The notes below the pieces were generated by a model. It saw only the letters and a program-made list of their open reading frames with translations, had not been told where the DNA came from and searched no databases. Source: Podospora comata (lineage: Eukaryota > Ascomycota > Sordariomycetes > Sordariales > Podosporaceae). From it: a DNA stretch of 64,000 nucleotides. Shown one piece after another: positions 24,194 through 33,520 of the stretch (within the stretch, counting starts at the first letter, position 1; the number at the start of each line of letters is the position of its first letter). The translations under genes were made by a program, and so were the position numbers. The stretch is from the NCBI GenBank assembly GCA_017354895.1, contig CP071496.1, positions 1,054,001 to 1,118,000 on the forward strand. The letters are read 5' to 3'.

Positions 24194-26053
24194 GATTGCA
24201 GACAGTGCAAGTCAATCTCGCACGTGTGGCGTTGGTGTTTCTGTGCCCTTTTCGTCTGGACTTCTCCTGTCGTCCTTCGTCCAAGTGGGCGGTCCGCTGT
24301 TGGCGGGGATGTGTGGTTGGTTGTCGGTCGAGCAAGGGGAGGTTCGCAACGAGAAAAGGCGGGATGAGATGCCGAGATGCGGGCGGCCAAAGCGCTCGGT
24401 GATGGAGGGATCTCGATTCGATGACTGACACTCAGCCGGGCGACGCGAATGAAGGCGCGATGAGGTGCTAGACTGCGTGTTGTAGATGCATGCGCAGCAT
24501 TAAACGATGGGGAGCGCAGCTGGGCCGTCGAGGGATTGTGAGTGAGGTGAGTATGGTATGGTGAGGCTGTGCTTGTTGCTCTTCTGTCCCGGGCCCCCCC
24601 CCCGCTTTGGGAACCTCTGTTGCTCGAGCCTGAGGCGGCGGGCGGCTAGTTTGTTACTGGTTGGAAGCGAGGCCGTGACGCAGTTAAGCCAGGTACCCTG
24701 TGTAAGGGCTAGGTGGTTCGAGTACCCCGTAGAGGGAGAGCTTTGTTCTGCTGGAATCTTGGAAAACGAAAAGACAAGACAAGACAAGACAAGACAAGAA
24801 AAGAGCAAGACAGCTTCAGTCCAGAGCAGCCAGAGCAGCCAGAGCGGTCAAGCATACGGTGGTCATCAGAGAGAGCATGTGAGGTGTAGGGTGCGGTCAT
24901 TGTGTCCCAAGCAGCTTTGCCCAGCGTTGCCTCCAGTACCTTCCTAGCACAGAAAAGGATCCATCCGTCCTTAGTGGCTTCTGGAGGGGGATCGCGCAGC
25001 TACTTTCTCGCACAGTGTGTTCCTCCTGCAGCGAAACAGTTACCCCTGAGTGACAGCCAGGTGGTGAGACTTTCTCTTCGTATCTTCCACGTGAGGCTTG
25101 CACGGCTTGTTCTTGCGCAAGTTTCGGGTCAGGCCGGCAATTCGATGTAGGATCTACTAATTGTTGTGGCGCTGGAAATACCGTCAACGAACTGTCTTGG
25201 GATTTCGAGGCTCGGTACACCGTGTTGGAATCAGATATGCACCGTGTAAGGATTGGTGGAACATGTCCCGAACCGTCAGAAAGTTGCCCCTCGGATTATT
25301 TGTGAATCAGCCTTTACGAGTATAAGAGCTCCCAGCCGGGATTTTTGCGAGAAATAACAAGGCATTCTTTTGAGTCTGCCTGTAATCTCCGCGTATAGGC
25401 CTCACACATCCCAGACGGTTGCTTTTCATTCCGAAATAGGGGCGCCTTATCTTGTCGGAATCTACCACAATATCCAGACTCACTCACCATCAGGCCATCT
25501 GGTACATACATAGAAATAAATAAGCGCAGGGTAGGGAAGCTAGGCTTCTGTTTCTATATTCGACATGCCGTTACTCCGCTAGTGCCCCAAGATGGATGCC
25601 ACACAAAAATTCCACGCAACCAAGGGGCAAAGTCCGGCGGTTGGCAACCGGACAGAAGATGCCTAGCCACCAGGGTCCATCAACTTTGTATTTGATGAGT
25701 AATTGTACCCTTTTCTTTTTCCCTATCCCCCCGACTCCTAAACCGAAGCAAACAATAATAGCAATTATCCACCATGTCCCGTCTCTCGATATACAACTTT
25801 GGACAATAAGGGTGTCGATTTGACAGTCCCTTCCAATGTTGCCGTAAGGGTTGACATTCCATTCACCTCGAGCCAGAGGAGACTCTAGAAACCTCCCTCT
25901 CAGTGTCCGTAATGGCTTGCCTCTCCGACCAGAATAACAACAATCCAATGGCCTCCGTGAACGCCAAAAACCCCTGGCTCCGGACAGGCGACAGACCTCT
26001 CCTTGACATCAATGCCACCCCGGGTACCGCTGAAATCTTCCACCCCTTGACGT
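24194..26053. other. Intergenic region upstream of RSP5
   Basis: About 1.9 kb. It contains a short AAGAC pentamer array at 24771-24798 (five units) and a direct CAGAGCAGC repeat just after it (24822-24850). No gene supported. The right end, past 25900, is the PAB2 3' flank. Confidence 0.6.
24771..24798. repeat. AAGAC pentanucleotide array
   Basis: Five perfect AAGAC units followed by a decayed one, about 580 bp upstream of the RSP5 start codon. Confidence 0.9.
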
Positions 26054-26363
26054 TTAGTAAGGGGCGATTCCTCCTCTGCCCCGGCCGCGGTAACCGCCGC
26101 GATAACCCCCGCCATAGAAACCACCACCACCGCCCCGACCAAACCCTCCACCACCCCTACCAAACCCTCCAAACCCTCCACGACCACCACCACGATACCC
26201 ACCCCTGCCGCGTCCTCGAGACATGCCGGGCAAGTTCGTACGTTTTGGCTCAACCTTGATATTCCGTCCCTTGAAAAGGCTGTCATTCAACACCAACGCC
26301 TGAGCCACCATGTTGGGTTCCGAAAACTCGACATATGCGTAGCTGTCCCAAAACACCATGTCA

Positions 26364-26402
<39 letters not shown>

Positions 26403-26874
26403 CCTCTCAATCCCACCCAGACTGCAAAAAGTAAAACTCACCCCTTTGGCTGCCCGGTAAACTTGTCCAACAAAATCGTCACCCTGTTGATGCTCCCACA
26501 CTCCCCAAAGTGGCTCTGCAGCTCCTCGGGCGAGGTGGAGTAATCCACATTGCCCACAAACACGCTCCGGTTGTCGATATCTTCCTTGTCGTCCTGCAGC
26601 CCCTGTCTTTCCTGATCCATCGACGCTTGCATCTCCCTAAGCTTGGCCGCTTCGGCTTCCATCTCGGCAACGCGCCTCTTCATGGCAGAGATCTCCTCCT
26701 GTTTGTTTTGTTTTGGAGCCCGGTCAGTCTTTTTGGTGTCTTCTATTTCTTGTTTTTTTTTTTGCTTGAAAGTTGATCAAGGCGCCGTACCTCATCATTC
26801 CCATCTTCGCCCTCGCCGTGAACTCTGTTTTCTTCTCCCTGGGGGGGCTTGTCTTCTGGCTTGGGGGAGCTCAT
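26054..26874 (-). CDS. PAB2: Nuclear poly(A)-binding protein Pab2 (PABPN1 family)
   Basis: Binds poly(A) tails in the nucleus and links polyadenylation with exosome decay and snoRNA 3' processing. Exons 26874-26791, 26698-26442 and 26342-26054; introns 92 and 99 nt; 209 residues. Seen: an acidic N-terminus ([11 protein letters not shown]); a coiled-coil ([20 protein letters not shown], about residues 32-60); one RRM ([23 protein letters not shown]1-type GYAYVEF made by splicing; [13 protein letters not shown]); and a Gly/Arg-rich tail with many RGG/GRG steps ending RGGIAPY. A single RRM after a coiled-coil plus an Arg-rich tail is the Pab2/PABPN1 plan, unlike four-RRM Pab1. Intron 2 contains a (GA)17 run in the coding sense (26366-26399), just inside its 3' half. 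Confidence 0.94.
26366..26399. repeat. (TC)17 microsatellite inside PAB2 intron 2
   Basis: 34 bp of uninterrupted TC on the plus strand, inside the 99-nt intron and about 23 nt from its 3' splice site. Confidence 0.95.
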
Positions 26875-27743
26875 TTTGGCTTTCCGGCTTTGAGTTGTGG
26901 AGAGCAGGAGCTGCGAAATTTGATCGGGTGGGGAGGGGGTTTCGAGGTTGCGAAGTTCTGTTGGGATGGCGGAAAGGACCTGAAATCGTGGCGGTTAGCA
27001 TGAGACCTCGTGGTCGGGGTCATATGTAGATAGGCGTCACGGAGGCCCGGGGAGCTATTCCCAACGACGCGAACACGCGCGGCAGCCACATGAAAACGCC
27101 AAGGGAGGTTGTATCAGATAACTCTCCCACCCAGCTGCTGAGGCGGAGAGACAGGCTTACCGGGATGTAAAGTGTAATTCTTCTGGTAAAATTTTGTCGT
27201 CGGGATAGGTCCTGCTTGTGTTTAACACAGAAAACAGAGGTGTAGCAAAGTTGCGATCAGAAGTCGTCGCCCTGGCCAGTTTGGGTCCGCAAGGCTGGGA
27301 TCTCGTTGTAACTTGTAGCCGATCGGCGAATTGTCGGACTGGGGTCTGGGTTTGCGATTTCTCCTGGGTTAGGGTTGTGGTAACCATCAAGGTTCTTGCT
27401 AGCTTGATATGTGAAACATTTCCCCATGCAACAGCCTTCGTTGAAACAGAGTGCGGTTCAATCTTCTTTATCGGCTTTGTTCGCCGGGGAACGGCGCCTT
27501 AGGTCAAACGACCTCATAAACGTTCACTTATCCCCAATTTTTCTGTCATTATGGGTTGTTTGTAGTCTGCGGCCGCAATAGCCTATCACCATGGGGGGAA
27601 AGCAGGCAAACAAATGTGTACAGAAAGACCTGATGTCTATACAACAAGCTACCTAGCTACCATACTCGTATGTAAGATTTTCTCTTGTTATAACCTGATC
27701 CACTCATCTCGCAGTCAATATTCCCTTACTCTTCTCCTTCTCA
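26875..27743. other. Intergenic region
   Basis: About 870 bp: PAB2 promoter and the 3' flank of the SAP-like locus. Short frames only, none with a domain. Confidence 0.6.
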
Positions 27744-29098
27744 TCACAAAGCCCTCTCCGCCCACTCATCTCTCATATCATAGGCACTAACATCACTCCT
27801 CGTCTCATTCCTCCCGCTCACCCTCCTCCCATCAAAGAAAATCATCCTCCCATAAAACCTAATCCCCCCTTCCACCAACCCATCCCCCCAAAAACTTGAT
27901 ATAGCTTCTGTCACCCTCCTCATCATACCTACCCCCTTGCTCGTCCTCCCCCCTCCACCTGAAATAATGCCTCTCGTTCGAGGACTGATACGGCCGCTGC
28001 TCCAACCTCCAAATCCCCTCCACCGGACCCAGTACGAACGATCCCCAGAGGGCATTCCTATCCATAGTGACTGTCATTCTTGATTCACCCCTCTCGTCAT
28101 AGCTAGGGTCTTCAGGTTGGAGTTCATAATTTCCGTTGAGGCCGAGAGGCGGGAAGGATGCACTGCCCGGTGGGGTTGGAATACTGGCTGTAGTTGTCAT
28201 AGGTTGGTGAACCAGGGTAGGGAGGGAGAGGGTCGTCGTTGGGGTTGGAGCTGCTGTAGGAGTTCCAAGTGGAAGGGGTGCTGCTGCTGTGCTTGGAGGG
28301 GCTGCTGGTTGATTTGGTGTGGCCGCCAAAGGGGCTGCTCCGGTTGCTACGGCGGGCAGTTTGGATCTGTCGGGAGGATGGAGGAGCGGGGGTTGACGAG
28401 GCGGGTGGTGGGCGGGATGAGCTGCTCGCGATGTGGGAGTCGCCTCTGCCTCGGGAGCAGCGGGCGGTTTGCTTTGTGCGTTGTATGGTGGGCTCAGGGG
28501 ATGGGGGTGATGGCCTTGAGGAGACAGCGTGGGAGTCAGCTCTGCTTGCGGAGGTGCCCCCTCGACGGGCGGTCTGCTTCTTTGCCGGAGCTGGCTCGGC
28601 GGCAGGTGGCTTGGGGGCAGCCTTGGGTTTGGGAGTAGCGATTGTCCTCGCCTTCTTGGTAGCAGTTGCGCTACTCGGACCAGCGTGGGCGTTGTCATCG
28701 GTGGCCTTACGCTTGGTACCCTTCTTGGTAGTGGTGGTGGTCTGGTTCTTCAAAGCTTGTTTGGCTTCGCGGTCGCGCGTCGTGCACTCCTTCTTCAAGT
28801 CGGCCTCCAACTTGAGGACGGTTTTCGGCACAGTCAACTTTCCACCATTGAGAGCTTCATACAGTCTCATCTTGGCTGTGCCCTTGTTCTTGGATGGTGG
28901 CAGGACATAATGTATCAGCTGAGCTTCACACCAGTGAGCAGGGTGGTCCTTTCAGCTGTCAGGTGTCCCATCAAACTGCGACTTGGTTTCTGGGACCGTG
29001 GCCTGACGATGAAGATTGTGGCCGGAAGCTTCCACAAAGAATTCACCGTGGGCATATGACCAGTGGTCGCTGGTGACAGGTGGGACGACGGCAGCCAT
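27744..29098 (-). pseudogene. Broken or mis-sequenced gene: SAP-like N-terminus, Lys/Ser-rich middle, conserved fungal C-terminal domain
   Basis: Similarity-style reading needs three frame states. The start at 29098 gives MAAVVPPVTSDHWSYAHGE and runs to an in-frame TGA at 28954-28952; the same frame then continues KDHPAHWCEAQLIHYVLP, a SAP-like helix pair (HYVLPPSKNKGTAKMRLYEAL). A Lys/Ser/Pro-rich region follows, with repeated QTARR motifs and nuclear-type basic clusters. The end reads NGNYELQPEDPSYDERG, MDRNALWGSFVLGPVEGIW and KFLG, then in another frame DGLVEGGIRFYGRMIFFDG and RRVSGRNETRS. That tail resembles a domain common in Sordariomycete proteins of unknown function. The breaks are one stop and two single-base gains, the last beside a six-G run (27884-27889, C on the plus strand). 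An intron of 123 nt could remove the stop but would also remove conserved-looking residues. It may be a decaying gene or carry sequencing errors. Confidence 0.55.
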
Positions 29099-29600
29099 TT
29101 TTATAGATCGGTGCCGTCGTGGGTTGTGGGATCTGTCGGTATCCGGAGGTTGAGTACACTTGGATGCTGCGATGATGTCAAGCCCGATTATTGACGACGA
29201 TAGAGATGCAAGGCGGGGTTGAAGGTGAGTTCGAAATGGTGTTCGTCTGATTGGTGACTTTTCTTTGTGGCTTTTGTGGACAAACGTCTTGATGGACGTC
29301 AGAAGTCGCCGGTGTCGATGAAATTCAAGCGCGTTAAGTTCTTTTAGCAAAGAGAGACACGTCAAGCTCGATGAGAAGTTGCTCCCTCCCTCCCCACCGG
29401 GGTTTAAGTGGTTAATCTAGTCGCGCTACCAACGACTTCGTAGCCAGGGATCTTGGCCGTCGTTTACACATCAAGAATCACAGATCTAGTTGCAGGCTGA
29501 ATCCGCTTTTGAATCTCAAGACTGAACAATTGCTCTACTGACGGTATCTGTTTACCTGAAGGTGAACTCTTTTCCTGGTGTGCCGGTCTCCTCATAAACT
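29099..29600. other. Left flank of the AT-rich island
   Basis: Ordinary-composition DNA upstream of the SAP-like locus. It has no supported gene. Composition changes sharply to AT-rich near 29620. Confidence 0.55.
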
Positions 29601-30392
29601 AAGTTCAGTATAATACACCTCTGCCAGCGAAATATATATTAGTGCGAGACTTGCCTTTCAAAATAATGTATTTATATATTAATTGTTTAATAAATATATA
29701 TATAATATTAAAATTAATTAAATTTCAAGGTATTTTATTATTATTTTTTATACTAAAAACATTTTTTAGTTTTAAAGAAATCTAAATCTATTTATATTAT
29801 ACTTAGTGCTGAAACCTAGATTCGTTGATTTATCAGATAGATTAGATATGAAATCTGCCATGTCGCACCGCCTTGACGGTGGAGCCCACCTGCCTACTTC
29901 TGCAAGTGGGGCACTGTGCGCACTAGCCAGAGAGCTGTAGTCAAAAGAATTTTTACACTTCCGGGAATTTCCTGCTTTTACTATACCTTGCCTCACTTCA
30001 CCATGTGAAACGGCATTAATATTGCTATAAATAATTACATATAATCACAGTTGCTATTAATGCTATTATAATAGAAATTAACATTTTAACTAATTATGAT
30101 AATATTTATAATTTATTTTTTACTAATAAAGTAATATTAACTATATCAATATTTAAAAGCTTGTGGGTACTTGCAATTAAGATATAACTAAATAAAACCG
30201 ATATATATCCCGAGCTTTTTATAATTTAACTTCATTAATAAACTAACTAATTACAGTTATAAATATATGTTAAATTAGAAGCTCCGCAGGCTTGTAAGGT
30301 AAGCTTGATTAGCTATGAGCGCAGTGTACTAAGAGCAAGCAAGGCTTTATTTGCAGCATACGACAGTAGGACGCACTAAAGGAAAGCGGATC

Positions 30393-30840
30393 TGTGACGA
30401 ACCTCTATCCAGAACCTCTGAAAGGGATACTGGTTAAAGGCACTTCTGAACAATCCTGGTTCGGTACAGCTAAACAGTGTATAACAAATGGCTTGTCTCA
30501 ATGTAATCACAAGATACCATGACTACAAGCTTGAATTGCATACTGCGGAACTGTCTATCTACACTAGCCAGTTCCTCCGTATATATAGATCCTGGGACCC
30601 TGAGGTGCTCGCACTGCTACGGCCCCGATCACCCATAGCACATTGCATCCCGCAAGGTGCTCGTCGTGCTATGCTTCTGATTACCCGTAGTATCTTGCAT
30701 CCTGCAGAGTGCTCGTGTGTCTTGGCGCTATAGCACTTTCGTCCAGCCCTGATTGGCTGTCTCCTGACTTCCCTAATGATTGGCTAGAGACGTCCTGCGC
30801 CCCACATGTGGCGCGACCTGCCGTTGGGTTAACTGTGACA
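30393..30840. mobile_element. Solo LTR (LTR-retrotransposon fossil)
   Basis: A 448-bp segment beginning TGTGACGAACC and ending AACTGTGACA, so it has TG...CA termini. It is bounded on both sides by the same 5-bp sequence GGATC (30388-30392 and 30841-30845), the target-site duplication expected of LTR-element integration. A TATA-like TATATATAG lies at about 30581 and a 52-bp tandem repeat fills 30604-30736. No internal retroelement domain is adjacent, so this looks like a single LTR left after recombination. The superfamily is uncertain (Gypsy-type is most usual in these fungi). It is less AT-rich than its surroundings, suggesting a later arrival or escape from RIP. Confidence 0.7.
30604..30736. 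repeat. 52-bp tandem repeat, about 2.5 copies
   Basis: Units start at 30604, 30656 and 30708, each opening [GA]GTGCTCG and containing a GATxACCC, TAGxA and TTGCATCC pattern; the third is partial. It lies wholly inside the solo LTR. Confidence 0.8.
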
Positions 30841-31020
30841 GGATCACAGGGGCAGTACTCTGCAATATCTGGAGAGTAGATATAATACAAGTTTGTGAAA
30901 GCTTTGAAAAATGTAGTATATCAGTATATTGAATTGACTTAAAGACTAAAAAATATCACAGTGAACAGCTGCAGTAATGAGTTTTTTATAGGCCTGTAGT
31001 TTTACTGTGATTACGTACAA

Positions 31021-31045
31021 AAGTTTTGCCCCTTTGTCAAGTACT
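31021..31045 (+). repeat. Left terminal inverted repeat of the Tc1/mariner element
   Basis: 25 bp, 22 of which match the reverse complement of 32265-32289. The mismatches are three adjacent bases in the middle. Confidence 0.85.
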
Positions 31046-32264
31046 GCCCAGGGGGCTTAGTTTTTTGGCTAGGCCAATTTCGGCCAAAATTCTACCGCAA
31101 TTTCCTCCAGACCAGTATTTTCTATCTTTTAATACCACTTAGCCAGCTAGCCAGCCAGCACCACAATAGCTCCCAATCGCCACCTTACTACTGAAGAGCG
31201 TCAACAAATTCGTACCCTTTATTTTAACGGCCACCTTAGCCAACCCCGAATTCAAGAAACTACTGGTTATACGAAATACTAAATCCGCTATGCGATACGA
31301 GCCCTAGCAGCTGAGGTCGCCCTACAATCTGGCCGACCACGCGTTACTACGGCCGATTAAAAGCTCGAGCTTATTTGGTATGTATATGAATTAAAGGCAC
31401 ACCGTCGAATAAACTTGTTGGAGCTTTCTATTGCCCTTTTTAACTTCTTTTTTAACTGGATTACAATTTATAACGCCCTTTACCGCTACGGGTTTCGCTA
31501 TCGAGTTATTTGGAAGAAGCTTCTTATTTTAAAAGCTAATTAGTAAAAGTGATTAACCTAGGCTATAAAATATAAAGACTAGACTTTCGAATAATAACGT
31601 ATAATCTTTTAGAGTAACGAAATTTAAGTAGTTGGTGGTTCTTATTGTAAGTAGTATATTATACGCCGAATCGATAAAGAATGGAACTTTACTTATATTA
31701 TTAAAAAAACATTAGAAAAAAGGAGTGTAGATATTTTAGGGCTACTTTTACAGCTTAATTAAAAGCCTTAATATCTTTTAGGAAAAAGAATAGGAATCGA
31801 TTAATAAATATTTTTACTGAAAGAATATCTTTTCTAACGTTTACAAATTGATTAATGATGCCTTCGAGTAATACTATTTATAGCTTTCTTTTATATAGAA
31901 CGGCGTATCTGGCTATCGAGCAGCCGGTATAAAAAAAGATCTTAAAAATAAAAAGATTAGAGTAATTAATTAGCTTCTTTTTTCTCTAGATTTAAACCCT
32001 ATTGAATCTTGTTGGAATTGGATAAAGGATTATATTCAGGATAAATACGGCTTTGAGGAAAAGCCGTCGTACGCGAAGTTGAAGAGGTACGTGGAGGAGG
32101 CTTGGCAAATGCTTCTGGAATCTTACCTTCAAACGCTGTTGGATTTGATGCCCAGTCGTTGTGAGGCAGTAATTGCAGCGAATGGTATGCATACAAAATA
32201 CTAGCTATAGATATGGTGATTATTTTGTAGAATACAACTGCCAGGGTCGCCCTTAACTAGCGCG

Positions 32265-32289
32265 AGTACTTGACAAGAAGGCAAAACTT
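32265..32289 (-). repeat. Right terminal inverted repeat of the Tc1/mariner element
   Basis: Partner of the left repeat; it lies about 60 bp beyond the transposase stop codon. Confidence 0.85.
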
Positions 32290-33000
32290 ACCCCTGCACC
32301 ACAGTATATCGCTTCTCTAGGACTTGCTCAAACCCAGCCATTGGAATGCCTGCCAGTGCGTTGGTTTGAGGCCGTTTGAGGGCGCTTCCAGTGATGTGAA
32401 GCGCTAACGGTCACCGTTGCAAGGCCGTTGCAAGGCGCTAGCTACGTTGCCAGGCACGCTGAAACGCTGGCACCGCAGAGCCTCAGCGCTAGCCGCGCGG
32501 CGGGAGCTCCGGAGCTTCAGTTCAATTCAGAAGTTCAAATTCTACTGCAACTGCTGTGCGCTCAGAACCTTAGAGGCGCTGTTGAATTTCAAGCCCATTG
32601 ATTGCAGTTCAATTCTTGTAGCTTACAGGCTTTGATACACTGTAAAGTCTACAAATAAGTGCTGTATTTCAATATTAGCTTCAAAATTAAAATTCTATAT
32701 TTAAAGGTTTATTTTAGGTATTCAAAGTAGCTGAAAAAATCATATTAATGAGTAATTTTATATATTTATTTATAATATATCACGAAGGCTTTAGTAGGTA
32801 CTTGAAGCTCAGAGTAAACTTAATTACTATTAATACAAGTATTTTAATTTATAAAAAAAAAAAACTTAATTAAAGTATCTATACTTTATAGAAAATAAAT
32901 AAAATACAATTATTTTTTATTCTATTAGATTAGAAAGTCACACGCTAATATTTAAAAAAGCTGCACAAGTGTATAGACTTGTTAAGCCCCACTTCCATCA

Positions 33001-33520
33001 ATAGATAGATATTATGCAGAGGACATTCTTTGGGGCGACTCTACTTGACTATCGTCATATCTCCTCATGTCCTGTTGAACTTCTCACAGTGCTTGGTTGC
33101 CAGGGCACACCCTTTTCCATTGCCTAATGTAGCATCCTACCAACCCTAACCCTATTCCGGAGTTCCCCTGAACGCCCCTAACATGGCTGGCGATATCAGC
33201 ATGAAGATACCCAGCCACAGAGGGTTTCAGCTCCTCGTTTCAGCCACGGCGTCGCATTCAGGCGTCATCAGCTGCGGTTTGGCGGTTGCTGCCCCGCAAC
33301 CGCGCAAGCAGAACCCCACCCACGTCCCGCGACACCGGGAACCCCGCCATGAGCTTCAAGGCTCCATCCATAGCTCCCCAACCTGGAAAGTTGCTGGCAC
33401 AACCAAAACACACCGCAACTCTCCCTCCCAAGTAAACTCAACTTCATAGCCACTCAATCTGCGAGTAATTCTCTCCTCTCTCTTTCCATACCTTCCATAA
33501 TCAGTCGTGATATCACCAAA
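33001..33520. other. Right flank of the AT-rich island and AIP1 promoter
   Basis: Composition returns to normal. A telomere-like (CCCTAA)2-type motif lies at about 33139-33148. No separate gene seen; the small frames here overlap the AIP1 5' flank. Confidence 0.55.

Larger units (their letters stand above)
31018..32290 (+). mobile_element. Tc1/mariner DNA transposon, decayed
   Basis: About 1.27 kb, the normal size for this superfamily. Terminal inverted repeats: 31021-31045 and the complement of 32265-32289 agree at 22 of 25 positions, sharing AAGTTTTGCC and TTGTCAAGTACT. A TA lies at the right end (32289-32290), and another TA a few bases outside the left repeat (31016-31017). Transposase remains: near 31180-31370 a helix-turn-helix start (LTTEERQQIRTLYFNGHLSQ, later SGRPRVTTAD) with stop codons; at 31989-32204 a clean 71-codon stretch DLNPIESCWNWIKDYIQ through CEAVIAANGMHTKY and a TAG stop. 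DLNPIE marks the last catalytic Glu of the DD[34]E triad. The middle is AT-rich and full of stops, consistent with RIP, so the copy is dead. Confidence 0.88.
29620..33000. repeat. AT-rich, RIP-like island with decayed mobile DNA
   Basis: Long stretches (29640-29850, 30010-30290, 31380-31990, 32640-32990) are almost entirely A/T with dense TAA/TTA, while the flanks are GC-moderate. The island holds the solo LTR and the Tc1/mariner element listed separately, plus GC-richer patches (29855-29990, 32290-32630) whose origin I cannot name. This patchwork is what RIP, which turns C:G into T:A in repeats during the sexual cycle of many Pezizomycotina, leaves behind. The RIP assignment is inference from composition. 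Confidence 0.8.

Noticed and set aside
29855-29990. GC-richer patch in the AT island as a possible gene or RNA
   Set aside because: No codon pattern, fold or terminal repeats could be recognised; it is probably a less mutated piece of old mobile DNA.
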